Assembly: GCF_001427105.1 (NCBI RefSeq)
Contig: NZ_LMGI01000003.1
Span: forward strand, 807,467 to 871,466
Direction: 5' to 3'
DNA: 64,000 bases
Origin: Sphingopyxis sp. Root154
Lineage (GTDB): Bacteria > Pseudomonadota > Alphaproteobacteria > Sphingomonadales > Sphingomonadaceae
The notes below the pieces were generated by a model. It was not told where the DNA came from. It was given only the letters and a program-made list of their open reading frames with translations, and ran no database searches. Each line of letters starts with the position of its first letter. Position 1 is the stretch's first letter. Positions 27,312 to 35,383 of the stretch are shown here, piece after piece. Both the position numbers and the translations under genes were made by a program.

Positions 27312-28259
27312 ATGACCGACGGCACCACCGCATATACGCGCCCCGACGTGGCGGCTTTCCTTGCCTTCCTGAACGCCCAGGAAGGACCGAAAATGGAGGA
27401 GATGCCGCCCGAGGGCGCGCGCGCGATGTTCCGCGTAATGGGCCAGCTTGCCGATGTGCCGCGCGGCGAGATCGCGAAGGTCGAGGATCGGACCATCCCC
27501 GGCCCCGCCGGTGAGATCGCCATCCGCATCTATGACGACCGCCCGGCTCGCGAAACCGGACCGGTGATGGTCTTCTATCATGGCGGCGGCTGGGTGATCG
27601 GCGACCTCGACACGCATGATGCCTATTGCGCCGAGGCGGCGCGACTGCTCGACATGCCCGTGATCGCGGTCGACTACCGCCTCGCCCCCGAACACCCCTT
27701 CCCCGCCGCGCCGATCGATTGCGAGGCCGCGACGCGCTGGGTCGCCGACAATATCCCCTGCACCGGGCTGGTCCTGTCCGGCGAAAGCGCCGGGGGCAAT
27801 TTGACGATCGCCACCGCGCTCACCTTGCGCGACAAGCCGGCGTCGAAACCGGTGATCGCGATCCATCCGATTTATCCCGCCGTGACGACGCACGACGACT
27901 GGCAAAGCTATCGCGATTTCGGCGAAGGCCATCTGCTGACGCAGGGCAGCATGACCTGGTTCGGCAATCATTACGCCGCCGACCCCGCCGACTACCGCGC
28001 CTCGCCGCTCGATTTCCCGGCCGGGGGCCTGCCCCCGACGCTGCTCATCACCGCCGGGCTCGACCCGCTGCGCGACCAGGGCCGCGCTTATGCGGCGAAG
28101 CTGATCGAGGCCGGGGTGCCCACCACCTATCGCGAGGCGACGGGCACGATCCACGGCTATATCAACCTGGCGCAGGGCATCCCCAGCGCCAAAGAAGATA
28201 TTCGCGGGGCATTGACCGTATTGAAAGCGATCGTCGCCGAAGCTACCGGGGCGGCATGA
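27312..28259 (+). CDS. Alpha/beta hydrolase (hormone-sensitive lipase family esterase)
   Basis: A 315-residue esterase of the HSL family (family IV). The oxyanion motif HGGGW is at 90-94, the nucleophile motif GESAGGN has Ser159, DYRLAPEHPFPA is a family signature, and the acid and base are likely Asp in LDPLRDQG and His in TIHGYINL. Cytoplasmic; short-chain esters are the usual substrates. A gggagagacgcag ribosome binding site precedes ATG 27312. It overlaps rppH by ATGA. Confidence 0.92.
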   Translation: MTDGTTAYTRPDVAAFLAFLNAQEGPKMEEMPPEGARAMFRVMGQLADVPRGEIAKVEDRTIPGPAGEIAIRIYDDRPARETGPVMVFYHGGGWVIGDLDTHDAYCAEAARLLDMPVIAVDYRLAPEHPFPAAPIDCEAATRWVADNIPCTGLVLSGESAGGNLTIATALTLRDKPASKPVIAIHPIYPAVTTHDDWQSYRDFGEGHLLTQGSMTWFGNHYAADPADYRASPLDFPAGGLPPTLLITAGLDPLRDQGRAYAAKLIEAGVPTTYREATGTIHGYINLAQGIPSAKEDIRGALTVLKAIVAEATGAA

Positions 28260-28732
28260 TCGACCACAGCACCCTTCCCTATCGCCCCTGCGCGGGCGTG
28301 ATGCTCGCCAACCGCGACGGCCGCGTCTTCGTCGGCCAGCGGCTCGATACATCGAGCGAGGCCTGGCAGATGCCGCAGGGCGGGATCGACGATGGTGAGG
28401 ATGCCGAGGAAGCGGCGATCCGCGAACTCGGCGAGGAAACGGGAATCCATGGCGGTTTGGTCGAGATTATCGCGCGCAGCCGCGAGGAATATTTCTATGA
28501 CCTGCCCGACCATCTGATCGGCAAGTTGTGGGGTGGCAAATATCGCGGCCAGCGCCAGCACTGGTTCCTGATGCGCTTCATGGGTGAGGATAGCGATGTC
28601 AACATCCACACCAAGCATCAGGAATTCCGCGCGTGGAAATGGGCCGAGCTGAACAAGATCGAGAAATTGATCGTCCCGTTCAAGCGCGCGCTCTACCGTG
28701 GACTCGTCGAGGAATTCGGCCCGCTCGTCTGA
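28256..28732 (+). CDS. rppH: RNA pyrophosphohydrolase (Nudix)
   Basis: A 158-residue Nudix hydrolase that removes pyrophosphate from 5'-triphosphorylated RNA and so starts mRNA decay. The Nudix box runs from about residue 42 to 64 (REL at 56-58, EE at 60-61), preceded by YRPCAGVMLANRDG and WQMPQGGID, and followed by LIGKLWGGKYRGQRQHWFL, which are RppH signatures. It starts inside the esterase stop (ATGA). Its 3' end overlaps the convergent glycosylase gene by 40 bp. Confidence 0.94.
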   Translation: MIDHSTLPYRPCAGVMLANRDGRVFVGQRLDTSSEAWQMPQGGIDDGEDAEEAAIRELGEETGIHGGLVEIIARSREEYFYDLPDHLIGKLWGGKYRGQRQHWFLMRFMGEDSDVNIHTKHQEFRAWKWAELNKIEKLIVPFKRALYRGLVEEFGPLV

Positions 28733-29382
28733 TCGCGGAGCGCGATCGCGGTACGGAAGACATCGGCGAACATTTCCGGCGTCAGCCGCCCCGTGTTCGT
28801 GTTGTAGCGCGAGCAGTGATAGCTATCGACGAGATGGCGCCCGTCCGGCAGCATATGGATGGCACCGTGTGCAAAGGGGTGTGCAGCAAGCCGCTCGCCG
28901 AAAGCCCGTAAAGCCGCGTCATGCGCGATCCGGCCGAGCGCGATAATCACGCGAACCTTTGGCAAGGCCGCCAGTTGCGCCTCGAAAAACGGTCGACAAT
29001 TCGTAATTTCGGCGGGCGAAGGCTTGTTCTGCGGCGGCAGGCATTTGACGCTGTTGACGATAATCGCGCCGTCGAGCGTCAGCCCGTCGTCGATCCGCGC
29101 ATTGTATCGGCCTTTGCTGAGGCCGAACTCCGACAGCGTCGCGAATAACAGATCACCCGCATAATCCCCGGTGAACGGGCGCCCCGTCCGGTTCGCGCCA
29201 TGCTTGCCCGGCGCGAGACCCGCAAAAGCGAGCCACGCATCGGGATCACCGAACGCATGGACTGGTGCATTCCACCAGTCGGGATGCTCGGCCTGGCATT
29301 CGCGGCGAAACGCGACGAGCCGCGGGCAGCGCGGGCAATCGCGCGGCGGCTCGGTTCCGGGCAGTGGGCTGTCAATCTCCAC
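28693..29382 (-). CDS. Uracil-DNA glycosylase, family 5 (UDGb type)
   Basis: A 229-residue glycosylase. FAGLAPGKHGANRTGRPFTGD is the family 5 active-site region, NSVKCLPPQNKPSPAEITNC the second, and LVDSYHCSRYNTNTGRLT the third; Cys residues in DCPRCPRL and the later pair fit an iron-sulphur cluster. The enzyme removes uracil and other deaminated bases. I chose GTG 29382, which matches the usual short lead before CxxC; an ATG at 29418 would overlap folK. It diverges from folK and overlaps rppH at the 3' ends. Confidence 0.9.
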   Translation of the reverse strand: MEIDSPLPGTEPPRDCPRCPRLVAFRRECQAEHPDWWNAPVHAFGDPDAWLAFAGLAPGKHGANRTGRPFTGDYAGDLLFATLSEFGLSKGRYNARIDDGLTLDGAIIVNSVKCLPPQNKPSPAEITNCRPFFEAQLAALPKVRVIIALGRIAHDAALRAFGERLAAHPFAHGAIHMLPDGRHLVDSYHCSRYNTNTGRLTPEMFADVFRTAIALRDQTSGPNSSTSPR

Positions 29383-29405
29383 GCAACTGCGATAGGCGCT
29401 GCGCG

Positions 29406-29927
29406 ATGAGCAACGCAATGCCGCTTCCCCTCTATGCCATCGGCCTCGGATCGAACCGGCGCCATGCGCGGTTCGGCGACCCGCGCGCGGTGTTGCTCGC
29501 CGCGCTCGCGGCGCTCGAGAGCGACGACATCGAAGCCGTCGACGCCAGCCCGATCATCGCGAGCGATCCGCTCGGCCCGTCGCGCCGCCGCTATGCCAAC
29601 GCGGTCGCGCTTGTCGCCTCGCCGCTCAGCCCGCCCGAAATGCTCGCACGGCTGCAGGCGATCGAGGCGAGCTTCGGCCGCCGCACCGGCCAGCGCTGGA
29701 GCGCGCGAACGCTCGACCTCGATATCCTGCTCTGGTCGGGCGGGACATGGTCCGACGCTGCGCTGACGATCCCGCACCCGGCCATCGAAAGGCGCGCCTT
29801 CGTCCTCGGTCCGCTGCGCGCGATCATCCCCGAATGGCAGCATCCCCTGCACGGCCGCAGCGTCCGCCAACTCGCCGCGCGCCTTTCGCGTCCAAAGCCG
29901 GTTGACCGCACCGCATCGGCGCACTAG
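29406..29927 (+). CDS. folK: 2-amino-4-hydroxy-6-hydroxymethyldihydropteridine pyrophosphokinase
   Basis: A 173-residue HPPK of folate synthesis. The start of the mature fold (YAIGLGSNRR), the RWSARTLDLDILLW motif (RxxxRxLDLDIL, with the metal-binding Asp pair) and IPHPAIERRAFVLGPL are conserved. ATG 29406 or ATG 29418 could both start translation. It diverges from the glycosylase gene with only about 23 bp between them, and the tRNA-Lys gene lies 43 bp downstream. Confidence 0.92.
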   Translation: MSNAMPLPLYAIGLGSNRRHARFGDPRAVLLAALAALESDDIEAVDASPIIASDPLGPSRRRYANAVALVASPLSPPEMLARLQAIEASFGRRTGQRWSARTLDLDILLWSGGTWSDAALTIPHPAIERRAFVLGPLRAIIPEWQHPLHGRSVRQLAARLSRPKPVDRTASAH

Positions 29928-29970
29928 GGCGGCGGCTCACTTCGCAAGCCCGCTTCGGCGGCGCCGCGAT

Positions 29971-30046
29971 GGGCCCTTAGCTCAGTCGGTAGAGCAACTG
30001 ACTTTTAATCAGTAGGTCGCTGGTTCGAACCCAGCAGGGCTCACCA
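29971..30046 (+). tRNA. tRNA-Lys (anticodon TTT), CCA encoded
   Basis: A complete cloverleaf: acceptor strand GGGCCCT pairs with AGGGCTC (one G-T pair), then discriminator A and an encoded CCA. The D arm contains AGCTCAGTCGGTAGAGC, the anticodon loop is CTTTTAA with anticodon TTT, and the T arm is CTGGTTCGAACCCAG. The sharp change in gene content and composition just after its 3' end marks the start of the exopolysaccharide locus; tRNA 3' ends are common integration sites. Confidence 0.97.
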
Positions 30047-30340
30047 TTTTTCAATGACTTAGCTGACACGGCCTAATCCAGAGATGCTCTAGGTAACACT
30101 CTAGGTAACAACTCGGGTGTTATGACCGCGATCCGACCGCCGCTGCTGCGCCCCAGATCATCATAAAAGACCGGTTTTTTTTGGGCTCATCCAGCCGCAA
30201 TAATTCCATAGGTCTTTCGCGCGAATTTACTTTTGCCCCCCATGAGCAGAGAACGCGGCCGATCCACGATCCACGATCCGCCTTCGCTGACGAGCTCGCG
30301 CAGGTCGAAATAGGCCGCTGCAACAAGAGGGGGACAAGAG
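30047..30340. other. Non-coding junction between tRNA-Lys and the polysaccharide locus
   Basis: This gap holds the 12-bp tandem repeat, a run of eight T at 30175-30182, and a short repeated gatccac segment near 30261-30280. On the minus strand, short open stretches end in all frames; one reading (…LLPRVLPRASLD then stop) crosses the tandem repeat, but a frameshift at the T run would be needed to extend it. Nothing here is a convincing gene. Confidence 0.5.
30087..30110 (+). repeat. Perfect 12-bp tandem duplication
   Basis: ctctaggtaaca occurs twice back to back, 41 bp after the tRNA-Lys CCA. Its position suggests scars of recombination at the tRNA, or a duplicated protein-binding site, but no copy was noticed at the far end of the locus. 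Confidence 0.85.
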
Positions 30341-31342
30341 TTGACTACGCTAATCACTGGTGCCGCTGGCTTCATTGGCATGCATATTGCTGCAGCTTTG
30401 CTGGATCGCGGTGAGCGCGTGGTCGGCATCGACAATTTCACGCCATATTATTCGCTCGACCTCAAGCGCGCACGAATAGCTCGGCTTGAGGCACTCCACG
30501 GCGAATCCTTTTCATTTTTGGACGTCGATTTTGGTGACGCGAACGCGCTCTCTCGTGCGCTTTCGACAACGACCTTCGACCGGATCATTCATCTTGGCGC
30601 TCAACCTGGCGTGCGCTACTCGCTCGAGAATCCTGCCGCCTACATCCACTCGAACGTTTCAGGACACGTCAACATTCTGGAACTAGCACGCCATAGGGCT
30701 ATTTCGCACCTGGTGTACGCCTCGTCTTCGTCGGTCTACGGGATGCGTTCAGACGCGCCTTTTCGAGTCTCCGATCGCGCGGACACGCCGATTTCGCTCT
30801 ATGCAGCCACAAAACGCGCCGATGAACTCATGAGCGAAACCTACGCCCATCTCTTCCGGATACCGATGACGGGCCTGCGCTTCTTTACCGTATATGGGCC
30901 ATGGGGCCGACCCGATATGGCAGTATGGAAGTTCACCGAGGCAGTCCTGCAGGGCCGTCCAATCGACGTTTACAATTACGGCGACATGCGTCGTGACTTT
31001 ACCTTTATCGATGATATCGTCGACGGCGTAATCTTGGCACTTGATCACCCCCCTGTAGATGATAATCGAGAAAAACCCGGCGGCTTCAAAACTCCTCATC
31101 GGCTGTACAACATTGGCAATAACAGTCCAGAGCGGCTCATCGACTTAATTAAAAAAATCGAAAAGGCTTGTGGCCGGAAAGCCAAAATCAATCTGTTACC
31201 AATGCAGGATGGCGATGTTCATCAAACATTCGCGGACATTGAAGACATTAGTCGCGATCTTGGTTTTCGCCCTAAAACTCCAATTTCCTGGGGAATACCG
31301 GCTTTCGTAAATTGGTATGTGGGACAATGGATGAAGAACTGA
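30341..31342 (+). CDS. UDP-glucuronate 4-epimerase (NAD-dependent epimerase)
   Basis: A 333-residue extended SDR that should interconvert UDP-glucuronate and UDP-galacturonate. TTLITGAAGFIGMHIA is the NAD-binding start, IDNFTPYYSLDLKRARIARL is the signature of the CapI/Gae glucuronate epimerases, SSSSVYG and YAATKRADE (YxxxK) form the active site, and RRDFTFIDDIVDG follows. It starts with TTG, preceded by a strong aagaggggga. It is the first gene after the tRNA and separated from the rest of the locus by a gene-poor kilobase. Codon use is less GC-biased than in regions 1 and 2. Confidence 0.9.
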   Translation: MTTLITGAAGFIGMHIAAALLDRGERVVGIDNFTPYYSLDLKRARIARLEALHGESFSFLDVDFGDANALSRALSTTTFDRIIHLGAQPGVRYSLENPAAYIHSNVSGHVNILELARHRAISHLVYASSSSVYGMRSDAPFRVSDRADTPISLYAATKRADELMSETYAHLFRIPMTGLRFFTVYGPWGRPDMAVWKFTEAVLQGRPIDVYNYGDMRRDFTFIDDIVDGVILALDHPPVDDNREKPGGFKTPHRLYNIGNNSPERLIDLIKKIEKACGRKAKINLLPMQDGDVHQTFADIEDISRDLGFRPKTPISWGIPAFVNWYVGQWMKN

Positions 31343-32398
31343 GCCGACAGCTTATTTAATGCGGCATTGCCACAACAACGCTAAAGTGAGCGATGATATC
31401 GACAGGTCGGCTGGGTCAAACTATCCGCTGGCCTCGGGATACATCGAGATGGAAATATTGCCCCACGCGTGGCGAGCCTCTTGAGACGCCGAACCGCGCT
31501 AGTTTCATTTCTTGGACTCGTCCTAGCCCTCCTCGAGCCTTGGCGCCGCCGTACGGGCGCACCCCGCCGCGAACAGCGCGGAGCAGACCAGCCGGCTCCG
31601 GCGAGACGTTGTTGACGCCGGTCCCCAAGGGGACAGATCACCGTCGATCTCGAGCCTTCCGAATTGAACTCAAGCTTCGACCGGAGCACGAACATCGCCC
31701 CACCCATGTGCCCCCTAACGCCTGAAGCCTATCGCCCCTCTCCTCGCCATGGCCGCGAGCAGCGTTGAGCGGCGGCGAGATTGCTGCGGTCTCGTGCGAT
31801 TCATTCTAGCCCGCACGACGGCGTGTGGTCCAGTGGGTAGCCGCTCTCGGTGCCATCAGACTATATGGTCGTGTGCCGCGCTCAAATTTTGCTTCGACGA
31901 ACTGCGCACCCTAGCTGATGCCTCGCTCGAGCGCTTGTACCTATACCATCGCACAGCAAGGCGACGTACCGGTGCCGCAGCCCCCGTGCTCTCTCAACTC
32001 CCGGGCATCGGCGTGGGCGGTATTAGAGACACGGCATTTGACCAAAAAGCCGCCGGGTATTTTCCCGGCGCCGCAGGCTTGAACCGTCGTCATTCGGGGC
32101 CTGCAGCGCTGACTGTCGCGGTCGGTTTGCGATCCGTCTTCGGCGAACAAATGAACGCATGTCGCTCCATTTAACCTGCCTCCAACGTAGCTCACTGCCT
32201 CGCCTCAGGATTGGATCTCGCTGTCTATGAAGCATGTGAAATCCCAGTGATGGGCCCCGCGGCGCAGTCAATAGATAATGTCCCATAGCGGGACTGCCGA
32301 TCGAGCGGGTGACTCGACTCGAAGTTACGCTTTGTGTTAAAGCCTGCCTACAAACTTACAAAGCGGGTCGCATCGTTTTTGTTACAGGGAGCGTGACC
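31343..32398. other. Gene-poor region, no supported coding sequence
   Basis: About 1 kb between the epimerase and the first PEP-CTERM gene. Open frames of 60-140 codons exist on both strands, but none has a recognisable domain, a good ribosome binding site or consistent codon bias. A perfect hairpin lies at 32051-32070. It may be decayed coding sequence, for example of old mobile elements. Confidence 0.5.
32044..32070 (-). terminator. Hairpin followed by T run (minus strand)
   Basis: CGCCGGG-TATTTT-CCCGGCG is a perfect 7-bp stem with a 6-base loop at 32051-32070. On the minus strand it is followed by GCTTTTT, so it looks like an intrinsic terminator for leftward transcription. No leftward gene is seen just upstream of it. 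Confidence 0.45.
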
Positions 32399-33034
32399 AT
32401 GCGCAAAATTGCATTTCTAATTGCTTCAGCCGCGTTGTTCAGCGCCGCTGCTCCGGCTTCGGCCGCTGTTACGATTTGCCTGGGGGGCGGCTGTTCCGCC
32501 CAGCCTGATTCAAATGTCCTCATAAACAGTGGCGCTCCGGGAACATCGGTAACGGGAACTTTGAATAACGCTCCTGGCACTGTAACTTTCTCATCGACCG
32601 AACAGCTGATCGGACTTGCAAATGGGCAAGCGAGAGTTGCGGCCGTCGACGGCGTGCTGAACAATCCGCTAACATTTGCTATTGATAGCGGACTTATCAG
32701 CGCGCTCGAATTTAACATCGACGCTCTGTCGAACGGAAATGTATTTTTCACGTTCGCTGGCGGCGACAGCGACGGCGTGGTGACGTCGCCGTTTGCGCTC
32801 GATAAGAACGGAAGCAATTTTTACAATGCTTTCAACGGTACATTCTCCAGCGTTACGATGTCATTTGGCAATGGCGCTACGGTGTCCGATGTTTCGCAGT
32901 TCCGGCTAAACGCCTCCCCCGCAGTTGCTGCCGTTCCTGAACCGGCGACGTGGGCGATGATGATGTTTGGCTTCGCTGGTGCGGGCTTCGCAATGCGCCG
33001 CCGGAAAAAAGATACTCGTCTCTCGATTGCTTAA
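32399..33034 (+). CDS. PEPxxWA-CTERM sorting domain protein
   Basis: A 211-residue secreted protein with a signal peptide (MRKIAFLIASAALFSAAAPA, cut near ASA-AV), a Ser/Thr/Asn-rich beta-type middle, and a C-terminal sorting signal: PEPATWA at 180-186, a hydrophobic helix (MMMFGFAGAGFA) and a basic RRRKK end. Exosortases recognise such tails, and the XrtV exosortase gene lies 8 kb away. Start ATG 32399 is preceded by acagggagcg. A strong terminator follows, so it is probably a single-gene transcript. Biological role unknown; likely surface or matrix associated. Confidence 0.92.
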   Translation: MRKIAFLIASAALFSAAAPASAAVTICLGGGCSAQPDSNVLINSGAPGTSVTGTLNNAPGTVTFSSTEQLIGLANGQARVAAVDGVLNNPLTFAIDSGLISALEFNIDALSNGNVFFTFAGGDSDGVVTSPFALDKNGSNFYNAFNGTFSSVTMSFGNGATVSDVSQFRLNASPAVAAVPEPATWAMMMFGFAGAGFAMRRRKKDTRLSIA

Positions 33035-33054
33035 CCGAAAGAACGATCTCTGAT

Positions 33055-33087
33055 AAAGAGGCCGCGCTTCACTGGCGCGGCCTCTTT
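33055..33087 (+). terminator. Rho-independent terminator of the PEP-CTERM gene
   Basis: AAAGAGGCCGCGC pairs perfectly over 13 bp with GCGCGGCCTCTTT around a 7-base loop, 21 bp after the stop. The stem is GC-rich and ends in TTT; the A run on the other side allows it to work in both directions. Confidence 0.9.
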
Positions 33088-33424
33088 GCATTCAGCTCGC
33101 GCACCACCAAACCAAATGGTCGAGATGCCCGACGGGCATCAGATGTCTTCGCAAGAAGTTACCATGTCGTCTTCAAAATAGCTCAAAAGCCCATCCGCGA
33201 TGCCTTGACGGCTTCCGCATGGAGACGGAGCGTGCGGGATGCGGCGAAACGATGAAACGTCTATCGCAACCTTTTCCTCGAGATTTTGCGAGGATCGATA
33301 GCACGAATTAGGCCGCCATCTCATCCTCGGAAACGTGCGCATCTCGCACGTCTCACTTCGCCCGATAATCCGCCGCGTCGCAACTCAATTCCTTCCGGCA
33401 TGGGAGCTGTCCGAAAATAGCATC
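33088..33424. other. No gene seen
   Basis: Between the terminator and the transposase remnant only short open frames occur, without domains or ribosome binding sites. Nothing further is supported. Confidence 0.5.
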
Positions 33425-33556
33425 TCACTGTTCAGCCATGACGATCTTTGGGATGGGGATGATCCTAGCCATTTTGCTGAGGTTCTGGACTGCGGCCGCG
33501 AGGTAGATGTCGTCGCAGGCGCCAGTGGGGCCGCGCAATCGAGCTCGGCGAACCGA
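33425..33556 (-). pseudogene. C-terminal remnant of a DDE transposase
   Basis: One minus-strand frame, ending at the TGA at 33425-33427, reads ARLRGPTGACDDIYLAAAVQ followed by NLSKMARIIPIPK. This is the C-terminus typical of IS5/IS1182-group DDE transposases (RLRGxxGAxDEFxLAAxAQNLxKLA). No catalytic Asp/Glu region, start codon or inverted repeat is left, and other frames interrupt the upstream part. It is therefore an old fragment of an insertion sequence, showing that mobile DNA has been active in this gap. Confidence 0.6.
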
Positions 33557-33961
33557 ACAATCCGTTTTACCGGCTCGATGGCTGCCGCCATTAATCTATT
33601 GCCCTAATTTCGCGTAACACCGAAGCCTGCCGAAAAGCCCGCTCAGCTGCCGCGATCCAATGTTCGGGTCGTTACGTCAGTTAGCGCGGACGCAAGGTTC
33701 ATCGGCTTCTGTCGATTCCATTTTCCAATATGGAACACTTTGGTAGCACCTAAAGGCGAATTAGAGTTCGGCGGGGCCTTAACGCGAGATGCGCATCCTG
33801 TTATACTTTGACATCATCCGGATGCGTAAAAAGGGAGCGGATCCCGCGCCGATGAAATATCAACATACACACAGCATTTCCACCACACGGCTCTCACATA
33901 AATGCCACGGTGATAGAGCACTGCGTTTCAAAGCGGAGTCAACGCTCGTAGATGGGGCATC
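33557..33961. other. No gene seen
   Basis: About 400 bp upstream of the first PilZ-XRE gene, relatively AT-rich. Some of it should carry that gene's promoter, but I could not choose a -35/-10 pair. No repeats or RNA structures stood out. Confidence 0.45.
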
Positions 33962-34612
33962 ATGACCGTCATTGCCTATATTGAAAGAGTCGCTGAACCT
34001 AGCAGAGAGCGCTGCGAGACCCGCATGCGTTTTCCAGGTACAAAAGCTAAGGACGGTGAGATTGAAGTCACCGTACATAATATCTCTGAATGGGGTCTCG
34101 TGCTGGAGGGCGACGCGCCATTTGAACTAGGAAATCCTGTTGACGTTAAACTTCCACATAGCGGCGCCGCGAGAGCCCATGTCGCCTGGGTCAGCGGCCG
34201 TTTAGCGGGATTTGATTTCGCAATCCCGATATCCCGGATTTCATTAGGTGCAGCACGCCTGCAAGCTGCTGTGGCAGTGGGACCGGGCGCTGCCGCCGCA
34301 ACAGCGCGACATAGGGAAAGTTTCGGTCTTCGCGTGCAGCGACTTCGCCTGGCTAAAACCATGACCCAGAGAGAGCTAGCCAGACTGATGGGTGTTAGCG
34401 ACGCCGCAGTTTGCGGTTGGGAGTTGAACAGGACACGCCCTAAACCGCTACGTATGACTGCGCTGGCGCACCTCTTGGATGTCAGCCTAGCCGAATTGCT
34501 GGGTCGGCCCGAAGAGAATAATTTGCTCGCCCAGATCGCGAACGCTCGCGAAATCATCGCCAACACTGCTCGCGTCAGCGAAAGTCGCGTCAGAATTCAA
34601 ATCGACCACTGA
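33962..34612 (+). CDS. PilZ-XRE fusion protein (putative c-di-GMP-linked DNA-binding regulator), copy 1
   Basis: A 216-residue protein of two domains. Residues about 15-100 look like PilZ: RCETR (RxxxR at 17-21) and NISEWG (NxSxxG at 40-45) are the c-di-GMP contact motifs, with VDVKLPHSG and GRLAGFDF following. Residues about 120-182 are a Cro/C1-type helix-turn-helix (LRVQRLRLAKTMTQRELARL, VCGWELNRTRPKP). The C-terminal 30 residues are conserved in the second copy at 36750 (SRVRIQIDH against NKIRIFIEV). A c-di-GMP-responsive transcription factor for the locus is an inference; PilZ domains may also have lost ligand binding. Confidence 0.88.
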   Translation: MTVIAYIERVAEPSRERCETRMRFPGTKAKDGEIEVTVHNISEWGLVLEGDAPFELGNPVDVKLPHSGAARAHVAWVSGRLAGFDFAIPISRISLGAARLQAAVAVGPGAAAATARHRESFGLRVQRLRLAKTMTQRELARLMGVSDAAVCGWELNRTRPKPLRMTALAHLLDVSLAELLGRPEENNLLAQIANAREIIANTARVSESRVRIQIDH

Positions 34613-34864
34613 TATCGGGTTTAGAAGACTGTGTTGTTCGCGCGAGACTGCACTCTGAAGCACCTATGAGGATTCTAGCCATTTTACCCCTAGGCAATCA
34701 AATAGAACTGCCTTTTAATGCGACGATCCGCTGTGGACCGTTAGAGAGTAGCTCCGGTCGCCCTTCGATTAAGCGCCAGCTTGCACACTTTCGATATTCA
34801 ATATAAGTATCACCATGTAAATACTTTAATATTCTTCAGAAAATGCAACAGGACAAGTTCACCG

Positions 34865-35062
34865 ATGAGTCCGTTTATACTTAGCCTGATTTCGGGAATC
34901 TTCCTCGCCTCTATTTATAGAATGGCGAGACACAAAGATATTTTTCCAAAGGCATCTTCTGAAAACGTCTACGCCGCGTGGTTAAAAATGGTCATCGTCA
35001 TATCTGTCCCCATAGCGATCATTTGGATAGCCGAGCGCGCCGTACAGTCGTTTCCAGACTAA
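34865..35062 (+). CDS. Possible small membrane protein
   Basis: A 65-residue reading (MSPFILSLISGIFLASIYRM…) with two hydrophobic segments, about 1-18 and 41-60, the second followed by a charged ERAVQSFPD end. A longer start at 34781 is possible. There is no clear ribosome binding site or recognised family. An inverted repeat follows the stop. It may be real but the evidence is only hydrophobicity and frame. Confidence 0.4.
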   Translation: MSPFILSLISGIFLASIYRMARHKDIFPKASSENVYAAWLKMVIVISVPIAIIWIAERAVQSFPD

Positions 35063-35070
35063 ATTTTCTT

Positions 35071-35101
35071 CACACGTACTCCTCGCCGCGGAGTACGTGT
35101 G
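35071..35101. terminator. Perfect 12-bp inverted repeat, possible terminator
   Basis: CACACGTACTCC and GGAGTACGTGTG are perfectly complementary around a 7-base loop, 9 bp after the stop of the small membrane ORF. No T run follows on the plus strand, so termination is uncertain; it could be a bidirectional barrier or a protein-binding palindrome. Confidence 0.55.
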
Positions 35102-35204
35102 ACGCTCCACCAACGATAGCGCTTCCGGAGCCAGGAGCAAGCCGGTGCCGCCGGAGCGGCTGAAGCGCCGCAGGGGATTCCGGACGAAGCTCGCATGCGC
35201 CCTG

Positions 35205-35236
35205 CCGCCAACCCGCCAACCCGCCAACCCGCCAAC
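35205..35236 (+). repeat. Four perfect 8-bp tandem repeats
   Basis: ccgccaac is repeated four times without mismatch in a non-coding stretch downstream of the convergent acyltransferase gene. It is a simple repeat that could vary in copy number between strains. Confidence 0.9.
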
Positions 35237-35383
35237 CACGATTTAGCGGGCATAACCGTCCATGACTAAGGCCAGATAAACGAAGCCTGCATATGTCGCG
35301 ACAGTGATAATGACCTGCCGGAGCACGTTGGACGCCGGCGATAAGGCGTTTGGTTGCTCCGGGTGCCGCTAAGGCGCGATCAT

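Noticed and set aside
31749..32174. A 141-codon plus-strand ORF in the gene-poor gap
   Set aside because: No recognised domain, no ribosome binding site and erratic codon use; the hairpin at 32051 lies within it.
35205..35236. Possible CRISPR-like repeat array
   Set aside because: Units are 8 bp with no spacers; a simple tandem repeat.
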